Part shown: positions 38,246 to 48,678 of the stretch, piece by piece
Layout: every line of letters begins with the position of its first letter
How positions within the stretch are numbered: position 1 is the stretch's first letter
Source of the DNA: an uncultured Thermoanaerobaculum sp.
GTDB lineage: Bacteria > Acidobacteriota > Thermoanaerobaculia > Thermoanaerobaculales > Thermoanaerobaculaceae
Assembly: GCA_937934115.1 (NCBI GenBank)
Contig: CALHAH010000015.1
Span: 124,001 to 188,000 of the forward strand
Reading direction: 5' to 3'
DNA length: 64,000 nt
Translations under genes and position numbers: made by a program
Notes under the pieces: generated by a model
Database searches by the model: none
Told to the model about the DNA's origin: nothing
The model's input: the letters and a program-made list of their open reading frames with translations, nothing else

Positions 38246-38599
38246 ATGGAAATCACCGAAGTTCGGGTTAACCTCAACCGCCAAGGGCGGGTGAAGGCTT
38301 TTGTCCAGGTGGTTATTGACAACGCTTTGCTGATTGGCGATATCCGCGTCATGGAAGGCAAGGAGGGAACGCTGTACGTGGCCATGCCTTCCCGAAGGCT
38401 TCGCAACGGTGCCTTTAAGGACGTGGTCCACTTTCTCTCCCCCGAGGCCCGCCGTCAGCTGGAGGAGGCTGTGCTTGCCGAGTACCAGCGCTTGGCTCAG
38501 GAACTGGGGGATCCTGCCGTGCACCCACGGTTGCGGCAGGCTCTCCAGAAACTCTTGGGCGAGCAGTACTGGAGCGGGGAGAGTTTTGAAGACGAGTAA
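38246..38599 (+). CDS. spoVG: SpoVG family protein
   Basis: 117 residues. The conserved EITEVRVNLN, LLIGDIRVMEG, YVAMPSRRL and PEARRQLEEAVLAEY are present. SpoVG binds nucleic acids and affects division and gene expression in Firmicutes and spirochetes; here it follows ispE by 14 bases, an order also seen in Bacillus (ispE-purR-yabJ-spoVG region). The stop is followed at once by the palindrome that controls the next operon. Confidence 0.95.
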   Translation: MEITEVRVNLNRQGRVKAFVQVVIDNALLIGDIRVMEGKEGTLYVAMPSRRLRNGAFKDVVHFLSPEARRQLEEAVLAEYQRLAQELGDPAVHPRLRQALQKLLGEQYWSGESFEDE

Positions 38600-38601
38600 C
38601 A

Positions 38602-38624
38602 AACTTGTCATGAGTTGACAAGTT
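38602..38624. promoter_or_regulatory. 23-bp perfect palindrome, predicted operator of the cytochrome operon
   Basis: AACTTGTCA, 5-base spacer, TGACAAGTT. The right arm contains the TTGACA -35 box, so a dimeric regulator bound here would block or help polymerase. It does not match the consensus of FNR or CRP. No regulator gene is adjacent. An intrinsic terminator is unlikely, as no T run follows. Confidence 0.6.
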
Positions 38625-38643
38625 GTGATGTTGTTCTTAAATT
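38615..38643 (+). promoter_or_regulatory. Near-consensus promoter of the cytochrome operon
   Basis: TTGACA (38615-38620), 17 bases, TAAATT (38638-38643), 21 bases before the ATG of the 11-heme cytochrome gene. Confidence 0.7.
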
Positions 38644-38664
38644 CACGGCGGAGGGGAGGGCCGG

Positions 38665-39885
38665 ATGAACCCCAGTAGGTACCGCCTGTGGGTGATACTT
38701 GTTATTTTTTTAGCAACCACCGCCACGACCCCTGCTGGCGGCGAGGAGTGTCTCGCCTGTCACGGTAGCGGGGAGGATTTGCAGATGGCGGCTCAAAGTT
38801 TGGGGCTAGAGTTGTCCGCTCGTCGGGTTTCGGCGTTGGTGGTCACGCTGGGTACGGAATCGGTGCACGCTAGCTTGGCGTGTACAGATTGCCATCCTCA
38901 GGCTACCGAGGTGCCCCATCCCCAGGGCATGTCCCGTACAAACCCTTGTGTTGCCTGCCACCAGGACGCGGGGGATGCTGTGAGTCGGTCGGCACACAAA
39001 GACCCCTTGGGGCGTGGGAGCTTCCGTGCGCAGTGCTGGCATTGTCACGGTGCGCATGACGTGCGACCGAGTAAAGACCCCGAATCCACTTTGGCACCGG
39101 CTAACGTTGCTGGCACCTGTCTTCGTTGCCACAACAAGCAGGAGTATCTTCAAGGCGTCCACGGCCACGGTGTGCAGCTTGCTGGCCTCGACCTCGCTGC
39201 CACTTGTATTTCCTGCCACGGCGGACACGACGTTTTGCCGGCCAGTGACCCCGCTTCTCATGTTCACCGTCTTAACGTGCCCAAAACTTGCGGGAAGTGC
39301 CATAGGCGAGTTACGGAGGTGTACGTCACGTCGGTGCACGGGCGAAATTTAAGTGCGGAAAACGCAGACGTCCCCAGCTGCATTGACTGTCATGAGGCCC
39401 ACGGCATATTAGACCCGCGGTTGCCACGCTTTCGCAATGTTTCACCGAAAATGTGTGCCCGTTGCCATGCCGACCCGAAAATTGTCGCAAAGTACGGATT
39501 GCGAGCTGAGGTTTTTGATACGTACGTCGCAGATTTTCATGGCACCACCGCTGAGCTTTTTGTGGCCACAAGCCCTGACCAACCTTTAAATAAAGCTGTG
39601 TGCTACGACTGCCACGGCTATCACGATGTGGAATCGGTTCGGCAATTGGGCACCGAAAGAGTGCAGGAGCGCCTCTTGCAGCGCTGCCAAACCTGTCACC
39701 CCCGGGCCAGCAAAACGTTTTTGTCAGCTTGGACGGCCCATTACACACCGGACCGGGAACGTTATCCCTGGATTTACTACGTTCGCCTCTTTTACCAAGT
39801 GGTTATTCCCTCCACCATTGGGTTTTTCCTGGCTTACATTGCCCTGGATATTTGGGGCCGACGCCGACGTGGGAGGCATCAATGA
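38665..39885 (+). CDS. Undecaheme c-type cytochrome with C-terminal membrane anchor
   Basis: 406 residues. A signal peptide (LWVILVIFLATTATTPAGG) is followed by eleven CXXCH heme sites: CLACH, CTDCH, CVACH, CWHCH, CLRCH, CISCH, CGKCH, CIDCH, CARCH, CYDCH and CQTCH. A single helix at about 378-397 (VVIPSTIGFFLAYIALDIWG) ends in a positive tail RRRRGRHQ, giving a periplasmic head tied to the inner membrane. Its stop overlaps the start of the b-type cytochrome gene by 4 bases (ATGA), so the two likely form one complex taking electrons from or to quinone. Confidence 0.88.
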   Translation: MNPSRYRLWVILVIFLATTATTPAGGEECLACHGSGEDLQMAAQSLGLELSARRVSALVVTLGTESVHASLACTDCHPQATEVPHPQGMSRTNPCVACHQDAGDAVSRSAHKDPLGRGSFRAQCWHCHGAHDVRPSKDPESTLAPANVAGTCLRCHNKQEYLQGVHGHGVQLAGLDLAATCISCHGGHDVLPASDPASHVHRLNVPKTCGKCHRRVTEVYVTSVHGRNLSAENADVPSCIDCHEAHGILDPRLPRFRNVSPKMCARCHADPKIVAKYGLRAEVFDTYVADFHGTTAELFVATSPDQPLNKAVCYDCHGYHDVESVRQLGTERVQERLLQRCQTCHPRASKTFLSAWTAHYTPDRERYPWIYYVRLFYQVVIPSTIGFFLAYIALDIWGRRRRGRHQ

Positions 39886-40664
39886 AGGCGGGACAGATCC
39901 GAAGGTTTTCCACCTGGCAGGTGGCAAGTCACGGGGTGATGGTTTTTTGCTTTACGATTCTGGCTTTGACGGGGCTCCCCCAAAAGTACCCCGAGCACAC
40001 ATGGGCTCGCGGCCTAATTTTAGTCTTTGGGGGCGTGGAGCGAGCCCGCTGGCTTCACCATGTATGCGGCACCATTATGGCGGTGCAGCTCGTGATTCAC
40101 GCCGTGGAGCTGCTGTGGCTGCATCTAGTGCGCCGGTACCCGGCCACCATGCTGCCCCGGCTTAAGGACATCCAAGACTTTTTCCAGCAGGTACGGTACA
40201 ACTTAGGCCTAGCTGCTGAACCTCCCAGGATGGACCGCTACACGTTCGCAGAAAAAATTGAATACTTGGCTTTGGTTTGGGGAACCGTATTGATGGTGGT
40301 AACCGGCCTAGTGCTCCTCTATCCCATCCGTTGGGCGGAGCTCCTCACCGGCCAAGGGATCATTGCCGCCAAAACTGCCCACGGCGGCGAGGCCTTACTG
40401 GCGGTACTTTCCATTGTAACGTGGCACAGTTACTTTGTGCACCTGCGGCATTTCAACAAATCCATGTTTAACGGTTACCTAGAGGAGGAGGTTTACGCTG
40501 AAGAACATCCCTTGGAGCTGGAAAAAATCCGCCAAGGTCTTCAGCCCAAACCACAGCCGGCAAGCGTGGGTCGTGTGCTTGTCTTCCTTGCCTTGGTGGC
40601 TTTCGTGGTGTTAGGGAGCCTTTGGCTTTTGTGGTGGATGCGTTGGTCCCCAGGGTTGATGTGA
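39882..40664 (+). CDS. Diheme b-type cytochrome, membrane subunit (FdnI/HydC-like)
   Basis: 260 residues with four core helices and one at the C-terminus. Histidines at about 17, 59/60, 73 and in AAKTAHGG and TWHSYFVHLRHF are placed as heme b ligands of the formate dehydrogenase gamma / Ni-Fe hydrogenase cytochrome b family. It should exchange electrons with the menaquinone pool and pass them to the 11-heme subunit encoded upstream. ATG 39882 overlaps the upstream stop; a longer frame back to 39600 is a shadow of the cytochrome gene. Confidence 0.87.
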   Translation: MKAGQIRRFSTWQVASHGVMVFCFTILALTGLPQKYPEHTWARGLILVFGGVERARWLHHVCGTIMAVQLVIHAVELLWLHLVRRYPATMLPRLKDIQDFFQQVRYNLGLAAEPPRMDRYTFAEKIEYLALVWGTVLMVVTGLVLLYPIRWAELLTGQGIIAAKTAHGGEALLAVLSIVTWHSYFVHLRHFNKSMFNGYLEEEVYAEEHPLELEKIRQGLQPKPQPASVGRVLVFLALVAFVVLGSLWLLWWMRWSPGLM

Positions 40665-41137
40665 CCCACCGCAGCGCCTTGAGGTTGCGGGTTTGGCGTT
40701 GGTTGCGGAAGGGTTAGCCGCGTTGCCCGGCGGGTTGCCCTTGGCACTGAAGGTATTTGTTTGCAGCATCTGCCATGGGAAGCGGGAGTTTAAAAACGTG
40801 GCTTTGGTCGGCGCGATACGGGGACTTCTGCAGCTCGGAATACGCAAGGTCAGTAATCCGCAGTATGGATTGTTCTTTCATGCACCGGTTGTCACGGGGG
40901 CAGGAAATCTTCCCAAAAAAAGACGGCGCGGGTTTCGCCCAGTCATGGGCCACAAGCTTCGGGGGGGTGTCGTGGGTTTTTTCCGTGCACAAGAGAAAAG
41001 CTTGCCCGGCGCCAACGTCTCCTACGGGCGGAAACGTTCTCCCGTGGGATCCAAGCCACCAAAGCCGCGGCTAGGCTGTGCTGGCTTTTGAGGCAAATGG
41101 AGACGCCCCGTTGGTTTGTAAAGCCACACGCAGTAGC
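40665..41137. other. Gene-poor stretch inside the cytochrome cluster
   Basis: Three weak open frames overlap here (40693-41091 plus, 40757-41074 plus, 40714-40992 minus). The first contains one CXXCH (VCSICHG) but ends in a very basic tail unlike a cytochrome. None has a ribosome binding site or a recognisable family. It may be remnant sequence or a long leader of the next gene. Confidence 0.5.
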
Positions 41138-41166
41138 TTGCAAACTCATTCACAAGAGCCTACCAT
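41138..41166 (+). promoter_or_regulatory. Predicted promoter of the tetraheme cytochrome gene
   Basis: TTGCAA (41138-41143), 17 bases, TACCAT (41161-41166), 36 bases before the start codon. Confidence 0.5.
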
Positions 41167-41202
41167 AGATGCGGGGCAGGGGCCCCGGGGGAGGAGCCAG
41201 AA

Positions 41203-41637
41203 ATGAGAACAGGCTACGAATTGCTCGTGGGCGCTCTTTTGTTCGCACTTGCGTCCTCCGCATACGCGCAGCACAGCTACATAGGCGCAGAAAAGTGCAA
41301 GATGTGCCACAAGGTGCAGTACGACTCATGGCTGGCCACGAAACACGCCAAGGCCACCGAAACAGCCAAAGCGAGTACGCGATGGAAGTTCGATGCTTCG
41401 TGCCTTTCGTGCCATGCCACGAACAAAGATGAGGCCTTGGCTGGTGTCCAGTGCGAAGCGTGTCACGGCCCGGGCTCGGACTACAGAGCCATGTCCATCA
41501 TGAAAGACCGAGAAAAGGCCATTGCCAATGGCCTTATCGTTCCCACCCAAGAAACCTGCAACGGCTGCCATGACGGGAAGGACCACCACAAACCGGTGAC
41601 GTTTGATCGGGACCTGGTGCACGCACGCAAGAAGTAA
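41203..41637 (+). CDS. Tetraheme cytochrome c554-like protein
   Basis: 144 residues. Signal peptide MRTGYELLVGALLFALASSAYA, then YIGAEKCKMCHKVQYDSW, the common opening of cytochrome c554-type proteins. Four CXXCH sites: CKMCH, CLSCH, CEACH with the HGPG signature, and CNGCH. It is a small soluble periplasmic electron carrier. It has its own promoter and lies 78 bases before the 21-heme gene, so it may serve as the shuttle between the membrane proteins. Confidence 0.88.
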   Translation: MRTGYELLVGALLFALASSAYAQHSYIGAEKCKMCHKVQYDSWLATKHAKATETAKASTRWKFDASCLSCHATNKDEALAGVQCEACHGPGSDYRAMSIMKDREKAIANGLIVPTQETCNGCHDGKDHHKPVTFDRDLVHARKK

Positions 41638-41715
41638 AACGCGAGAACCTCAGTTGCGGACGCTCTTTCTTTTGCGCGTAGGACCATAGAACAAAAGATT
41701 GTCGGCGGGGGGAGT

Positions 41716-43668
41716 ATGGCTGGAGAAGCGTTGCAAAAAATGAGCTGGGCTAAGCGCATACAAGTCGCTGCCGTGGTGATTGCGGTAATAGCGGCAGTGT
41801 TCTTTGGGTTTCTGGAGTATACCCAGCGGCCGCAGTTTTGTGTCACATGCCACTACATGGAGCCTTATTACCAGTCTTGGCAAGAGTCCTCCCATAACCA
41901 GGTCAACTGCATTAAATGTCATTACCCCCCCGGTTTGAAGTCAGTCATTCGAGCCAAGGTTGTGGCTCTTTCCCAAGTGGTGCAATACGTAACCAAAACC
42001 TACGGCACCAAACCCTGGGCGGAGGTAGAGGACGCCGCCTGCTTGCGCTCGGGCTGCCACGAAACCCGGTTGCTTACCGGCCCTGTGCCGTTCGGGCCTG
42101 ATGGCACCATCCGTTTCGACCACTCCCACCACCTCAAGGACCTCAAGCGCGGCAAGCAGCTGCGCTGCACCTCCTGCCACGCCCAAATCGTTCAGGGGCA
42201 ACACCTTACTGTGACGCCGTCGACGTGTTTCCTTTGCCACTTTAAAAACGTTTCTTGGCAACAGGACCTTTCCCGCTGCCAAACCTGCCACGATGTCAGC
42301 AAAATCCCCGCAAGCCGCTTCGATCACCGTCATATTTTGGCTAACCAAGTGGATTGCAAACGGTGTCACGGTGACATCACCCGGGGTACGGGAGAGGTCC
42401 CCCGGCAACACTGCCTTTCTTGCCACAACGAAGCGGACCGCTTGGCGAAGTACGAGGACGTAGACCTTTTGCATTCCACGCACGTGACCAAGCACAAGGT
42501 GGAGTGCTCCGAATGCCATATTGAAATTACCCATTCCATTCGCAAGATAAGCCTTCATGAAGGTTTAAACTGTCGGGACTGTCACTCCGGGGCCCATGAA
42601 AACCAGTTGCGGTTGTACGTGGGGGTGTCGGTGGCGGAACCTCATCGAAAGGCCGAACCAAGCCCCATGCATCAGGTGAACGTGCACTGTGTGGGTTGCC
42701 ACACCAGCGAAAAAAAGCTCGCGGATGGTGGCAAGGTGCTGGCTACCACGTCAGAGTCTTGTGATACGTGTCACAGCCCGGGGTATGGGAAGATCCTTGA
42801 GGATTGGCGAGCTCTCATTGCCCGGCGCTTACCGGAGACGGAAAAAGCCATTGCTACCGTGGCTGGTGCCCTCAAGGGCCGCCCTGAAGCGCAGGCGGGC
42901 CTTAAATCCGCTCGTGCCAAGGTGGAAGAGGTGAAAGCCGGCCACGGGGTCCACAACATCGCTTTTGCCATGGCGCTTTTGGCCGAGGCCCAAAGCGAGG
43001 CTACGAGGCTGGCGCAAAAGTTCGGGCTAACGCTGGAGGTTTCCGGGGTGCCGGAGGCCAAGCTCATGAGGGACAACGAGTGCCGGCTTTGCCACTTGGA
43101 GGTTTCTTCGGCCACTTTGACCTTTGCTGGCAAGCCTTTCCCCCACGGTTCCCACGCCCGCGCCGTGGACCAGTGCACCACCTGTCATACACCTCGCTCG
43201 AACCACGGGAAAACCACCATCAAGCCCGAAGACTGCGCGCGCTGTCATGGCGGGTTAGAGATGCCGCACCCAGCCGGTTTCCGCCAGCAGGCCAAGGATG
43301 TTTTGGCTCGCGTCGGAGCTTCCGCCTGTGCCGCCTGCCACAAGGGTGAGCAAGCAAAAGCTTGCCAACCTTGTCACACCACAAACCCGGCGGATCGGGA
43401 AGTGGAGGGTGTGCGGTTTTCCCATAGCAAACACTTGGCCCATCCCGAGGTGCGCTGTGTGACGTGCCACAGCCCGTGGCCGGATCACGGGCGGGTAACA
43501 GTGACCAAGGAGGGGTGCACCCTGTGTCACGGTGGCGTCGCCATGCCTCACCCCAGGGATTGGGCGGAGACTCACCCCGCATTTTCCCGGGAAAACGGTG
43601 TGGATGCTTGCGCAAAGTGCCACACGGGGGGGATGAGCGGGGACTTTTGCGGAAATTGCCACGGGTGA
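41716..43668 (+). CDS. NapC/NirT-like membrane-anchored multiheme cytochrome with about 21 heme sites
   Basis: 650 residues. One N-terminal helix (about 16-34) and FCVTCHYMEPYYQSW give a NapC/NirT-type quinol-facing start. There are 20 CXXCH sites and one CX4CH (CLRSGCH, near residue 110). Twelve of the 21 lie before residue about 355, then a heme-free helical segment of about 90 residues containing GHGVHNIAFAMALLAEA, then nine more. Repeated units (ending CHGGxxMPHP) mark duplication in the last third. It could draw electrons from quinol and carry them across the periplasm. The stop is followed by a strong hairpin. Confidence 0.88.
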   Translation: MAGEALQKMSWAKRIQVAAVVIAVIAAVFFGFLEYTQRPQFCVTCHYMEPYYQSWQESSHNQVNCIKCHYPPGLKSVIRAKVVALSQVVQYVTKTYGTKPWAEVEDAACLRSGCHETRLLTGPVPFGPDGTIRFDHSHHLKDLKRGKQLRCTSCHAQIVQGQHLTVTPSTCFLCHFKNVSWQQDLSRCQTCHDVSKIPASRFDHRHILANQVDCKRCHGDITRGTGEVPRQHCLSCHNEADRLAKYEDVDLLHSTHVTKHKVECSECHIEITHSIRKISLHEGLNCRDCHSGAHENQLRLYVGVSVAEPHRKAEPSPMHQVNVHCVGCHTSEKKLADGGKVLATTSESCDTCHSPGYGKILEDWRALIARRLPETEKAIATVAGALKGRPEAQAGLKSARAKVEEVKAGHGVHNIAFAMALLAEAQSEATRLAQKFGLTLEVSGVPEAKLMRDNECRLCHLEVSSATLTFAGKPFPHGSHARAVDQCTTCHTPRSNHGKTTIKPEDCARCHGGLEMPHPAGFRQQAKDVLARVGASACAACHKGEQAKACQPCHTTNPADREVEGVRFSHSKHLAHPEVRCVTCHSPWPDHGRVTVTKEGCTLCHGGVAMPHPRDWAETHPAFSRENGVDACAKCHTGGMSGDFCGNCHG

Positions 43669-43710
43669 GCCGGCGGCCGCGTTTTGTCTCGGAGTTTGCC
43701 AACAAACTTC

Positions 43711-43732
43711 AAGGGCGAGCCGCCGCTCGCCC

Positions 43733-43734
<2 letters not shown>
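43711..43734. terminator. Hairpin between the 21-heme gene and guaB
   Basis: A perfect 10-bp stem (AAGGGCGAGC, loop CGCC, GCTCGCCCTT) overlaps the guaB stop codon by two bases. It can serve both convergent genes, although T runs are weak on each strand. Confidence 0.55.
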
Positions 43735-45268
<1,534 letters not shown>

Positions 45269-45281
45269 TCAAAATACCGCT

Positions 45282-45935
45282 GTGGGCGAGCGTGGGGCGT
45301 ACCGAGCGGGTTGGGTACTGGGCGCGGGATTGAGGGTTTATCGGCGTTTTCTGCGGTGGCAGGTTGTTGCCCAGGGACCCCTGCCACGACCCTGCATCTT
45401 AGCAGTTTGGCATGGAAGGCTTTTGGGGGTGCTTCTTCATCAAGCGGGTACCGGCATGGTAACCATGGCCTCGCTTTCCGCCGATGGGGCCCTGGCCGCT
45501 GGCGCGGTGGCGGCCTTGGGATGCCGGGCCGTGCGAGGCTCGGCCAGCCGTGGCGGCTCGCAAGCCCTCCGTGCTCTTAAGCGTGCTTTGGAGGCGGGCG
45601 CCCCTTTGGCTGGGCTGACCGTGGATGGACCTAAGGGACCGTGGCGGCAGGTGAAACCTGGGGTGGTGGCGGCTGCCCGGTGGTTAGGGATTCCCATTGT
45701 GCCGGCAAGCTTTTCCGGCAGCCGCGTGCAAGTTTTAGGCAGCTGGGACCGGATGGTGGTGCCGAAGCTGGCCTCGCGGGTGCTGGTTGGGTACGGGAAG
45801 CCGTTGTACCCCAATGAGTTGCCGCAAGATCTCCAGGCCGCGTGCCATCACGTAGGGCAAAGGGTTGATACCCTCACCGCAGAGTTGGACCGAAAGCTTT
45901 TGGGCTTTCCCCTTTGGCCTGAGGTGGCGGCGTGA
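45282..45935 (+). CDS. DUF374-family lysophospholipid acyltransferase
   Basis: 217 residues from GTG 45282; the start is uncertain, as the open frame extends far upstream antisense to guaB. The DUF374 landmarks ILAVWHGRLLGVLL, SLSADGALAA, RGSASRGGSQALRAL and TVDGPKGPWRQVKPGVV are present; relatives transfer acyl chains to lipid A precursors or act on lipids at the inner membrane. The exact substrate is not known. It overlaps the next gene by 4 bases (GTGA). Confidence 0.82.
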   Translation: MGERGAYRAGWVLGAGLRVYRRFLRWQVVAQGPLPRPCILAVWHGRLLGVLLHQAGTGMVTMASLSADGALAAGAVAALGCRAVRGSASRGGSQALRALKRALEAGAPLAGLTVDGPKGPWRQVKPGVVAAARWLGIPIVPASFSGSRVQVLGSWDRMVVPKLASRVLVGYGKPLYPNELPQDLQAACHHVGQRVDTLTAELDRKLLGFPLWPEVAA

Positions 45936-46489
45936 GTCCCCCGTGGCCTTTTCGGAAGCAAGCCCTGAAGGGCAGGGTCTCAGCCCACGGGGTTTCGGGA
46001 GCTTTGTGTTGGTTTGGTTTCGAGCTACAGGTGCCGTATGCGGAGTTGGCGGCCGTTGCCCGCAAGCTGGCGGGGTTTTTGGGGCTTTTTTGGCAGGGTG
46101 GGGGAGGTGCGGTGGGATTGGTGGGGCTTTTGCCGGAAGAGGAGCCGGTGCTCACAAGCTACGCCCCGCGACAGGACCTCATTGCCCATCGTTTTTTGAG
46201 CAGTACCGTGGAAAACCCCACGCACACCTTTCCCCAGTTGTGGTTGCTCCTGTCTCCAGGGGTGTTCCTGGCGCAAGCGGTGGACCCCCACCGCAAACCC
46301 GAGGTGTCTGTGGAAGCGTTGCTGTCGTTGGTAGCCTCGGGCTTGGCGGGGCAAGCCCTTTACCTGTGCCCGCAATTCGCACGGAAAACTTATAGCTTCG
46401 CAGGTCTTTGGGTTTTGCCACGGGGCCAGCGACGCCTGCTGCTTTTGGACTTGCGGAAGGCTTTGAGGGAGCTTAAAAGCGTGCCGTAG
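45932..46489 (+). CDS. Protein of unknown function, downstream of the acyltransferase
   Basis: 185 residues from a GTG that overlaps the acyltransferase stop. No known family or catalytic motif is recognised. The chain is soluble, with alternating hydrophobic strands and two conserved-looking segments ([20 protein letters not shown] and [20 protein letters not shown]). Its last 17 bases overlap the convergent DUF255 gene. Translational coupling suggests a helper role for the acyltransferase. Confidence 0.6.
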   Translation: MSPPWPFRKQALKGRVSAHGVSGALCWFGFELQVPYAELAAVARKLAGFLGLFWQGGGGAVGLVGLLPEEEPVLTSYAPRQDLIAHRFLSSTVENPTHTFPQLWLLLSPGVFLAQAVDPHRKPEVSVEALLSLVASGLAGQALYLCPQFARKTYSFAGLWVLPRGQRRLLLLDLRKALRELKSVP

Positions 46490-48671
46490 TGGCGAGGAGG
46501 CGGCGAAGTTGCCCAGCGTCAGCCACGGGAGGCCAGCATTGGCTCCCGCGGCACAAATAGGCGAGGGCGTCGCCGTCGCCAGAAGCGGGGCGATCTTTGA
46601 AAATGGGAAGCAAAGTAAGCTCCTCTTCGCTGGGCGGCCAGTGATCCAAGAAAACCACCAGCTCAGGCGCGTGGAGGTGGCGATGGGCGGTGCGCAGCAA
46701 GGATTGGGTGCTGGCCCGCTGGGGGGAGCCCGCGATCACCAGCACGGAAGCCTTTTCCCCTTCCTCTGCCGCCAAAAGCCAACTGGTGGTGTTATGGGGG
46801 CTTTCGCTTAGGAATTTGGCCTCAGCAGCAATGGCTTCATCGGCCCAAAGGCGGAGAACGTCGTCCCCAGTGAGCCACCACAACCGGTAGAGCGTGCGAC
46901 AAAGCACCGCCCCCGGAGTGGGGTGGGCCCCATCAAAAGGGTTTCGCTGGCGGATGGGGAACACCGACTGGTCCTCTGGCGTGGTTACGAGCTCTCCATT
47001 CTCTCCCCGGTAACGGGGTACCCGGCTTTTCACCAGCGCTAACGTACGGCGAAGCCAGAAACTGGCGCCGGTGGTGAGGAAGATCTCCAAAAAACTCGAC
47101 GCCGCCCACGCCAGGTCCTCCAGGGTTTCGGGGGCAGCGGGGAGGCCCTTGTTTATAACCCTTGGGATACTCTGGGCTTGATGCCACCCCAGCTGCCAAA
47201 GGGCTTCGGCCGCCGCCAGGGGCAAAAGCTCCTTTTTCGCGTACCGGAAAAGGGCCGAGTTCACGGACATCGCCCATTCTGGGGCGAAGGAGTGGGGTGG
47301 ACCTTCATCGCTTTTACGTCCTGGCACGGAGGGCAAAAGCACCCCACCCGCCCTTTGCTGCTGTAGCCAGTGGCAAAAGGCCCAAACCGCCATGGCGTTC
47401 CAAGCGCTCACCGCTTGCAGATCAACCGCTGGCAACCCCTTGCTTTGGGCCAGGCGCTTCACCAGGTCCAAGGCGCGTGCCAAGTTTTTCCTGACGTTGG
47501 GCCAGGGTAACTTCAGCTCTTTGGCAACGGAGCCATCCACAGGGCGCAGGGCTAACGGCCGCCGTTGGTGGGTCCAGGGGAAAGGGCTGAGATCCCGCAC
47601 AAGCTTCAGCTCTTCGGCGGAAAGCACCTGGGTGAGCTCGTGGAGGGTGAACGTGAAGGTGAGCCCCTCCACGCCGTGGGTTTCGGCGTCCCAGCCGACA
47701 GCAAAAAACGGGTGAGGAACAACTGCCCCGTGCAGCACGCTTTCCTCAACGCAGTAGAGGGAGTCCAAGAAAGCCAAGGCTTGCTTTCCTACCTCCCACC
47801 AGCGCGCCACGCGAAAGAAACGGCCCGCCTCCAGGTAGAGCTGAGCAAGCAAGGCGTTGTCCGGGAGCATCTTTTCATAATGGGGGAGGAACCAACTTTG
47901 ATCTGTGGCGTAGCGGTGAAAACCGCCAAACAGCGCATCGCGGATGCCACCCTGGGCCATGCCGTCCAAACTCTTCGCGAGCATGCGCTGGGCCTTGGCG
48001 TTGCCTTGGCGGGCCAGGTGCAATAAAAACGCCAGTTGCGCCGGCAAAGGGAACTTGGGGGCGGTGCCGAAGCCCCCGTAGAGCTCATCAAATTCCGCTT
48101 CCAAGCGTGACAGCGCTTTTTCTTTTAAAGCCTTTAAATCCAGCGCTGCGGGCGCAGATACCGGCGGGACAAGCAGGGCGAGCAACACCTCCTTCTTCGC
48201 AACCAGCTCTTGGCCCTTGTCTTGCCAAAAGGCCAAGACCTTGGCAAGGACTTGCTTAAAGGACGGCAATCCACCCCGGGGTTCGGGGGGAAAGTACGTG
48301 CCTGCGTAAAACGGTAGGCCCTCGGGGGTGCAAAACACCGACAGGGGCCAGCCTCCTTGCCCGCCTAAGGCGATGGCTGCCCGCATGTAAACCTCATCCA
48401 CCTGGGGCAGCTCCTGGCGATCCACCTTGATGGCCACGAAGTGCTGGTTTAATACGCGTGCCACCTCAGGGTCGGAAAAGCTCTCGCGGGCCATGACGTG
48501 GCACCAATGACAGGTGGCGTAGCCAATGGAAAGAAAAACGGGTTTGCCCTCAGCTTGGGCTTTGGTGAAAGCTTCTTCGCCCCAAGGGTACCAGTCCACG
48601 GGGTTATCGCTGTGCTGCCGCAGGTAGGGGCTGGCGGCAGCCGCGAGTCGGTTTTTCTGCCCGGAGGCCAT
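46473..48671 (-). CDS. DUF255 thioredoxin-domain protein (YyaL / SPATA20-like)
   Basis: 732 residues. The N-terminal thioredoxin-like domain has [21 protein letters not shown] and the redox motif CHWCHVM near residue 55, then [24 protein letters not shown]. The remaining 500 residues form an alpha/alpha-barrel like that of N-acylglucosamine 2-epimerases ([22 protein letters not shown]). The family is widespread and its function is unknown. It starts 8 bases after the TolB-like gene's stop on the same strand. Confidence 0.9.
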   Translation of the reverse strand: MASGQKNRLAAAASPYLRQHSDNPVDWYPWGEEAFTKAQAEGKPVFLSIGYATCHWCHVMARESFSDPEVARVLNQHFVAIKVDRQELPQVDEVYMRAAIALGGQGGWPLSVFCTPEGLPFYAGTYFPPEPRGGLPSFKQVLAKVLAFWQDKGQELVAKKEVLLALLVPPVSAPAALDLKALKEKALSRLEAEFDELYGGFGTAPKFPLPAQLAFLLHLARQGNAKAQRMLAKSLDGMAQGGIRDALFGGFHRYATDQSWFLPHYEKMLPDNALLAQLYLEAGRFFRVARWWEVGKQALAFLDSLYCVEESVLHGAVVPHPFFAVGWDAETHGVEGLTFTFTLHELTQVLSAEELKLVRDLSPFPWTHQRRPLALRPVDGSVAKELKLPWPNVRKNLARALDLVKRLAQSKGLPAVDLQAVSAWNAMAVWAFCHWLQQQRAGGVLLPSVPGRKSDEGPPHSFAPEWAMSVNSALFRYAKKELLPLAAAEALWQLGWHQAQSIPRVINKGLPAAPETLEDLAWAASSFLEIFLTTGASFWLRRTLALVKSRVPRYRGENGELVTTPEDQSVFPIRQRNPFDGAHPTPGAVLCRTLYRLWWLTGDDVLRLWADEAIAAEAKFLSESPHNTTSWLLAAEEGEKASVLVIAGSPQRASTQSLLRTAHRHLHAPELVVFLDHWPPSEEELTLLPIFKDRPASGDGDALAYLCRGSQCWPPVADAGQLRRLLATTARF

Positions 48672-48678
48672 TCGTCCC

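Noticed and set aside
38602-38624. Palindrome after spoVG as intrinsic terminator
   Set aside because: No T run follows and the right arm holds a perfect -35 box; an operator fits better.
40693-41091. 132-residue frame with one CXXCH as a small cytochrome
   Set aside because: No signal peptide, no ribosome binding site, very basic tail, and overlapping frames on both strands.
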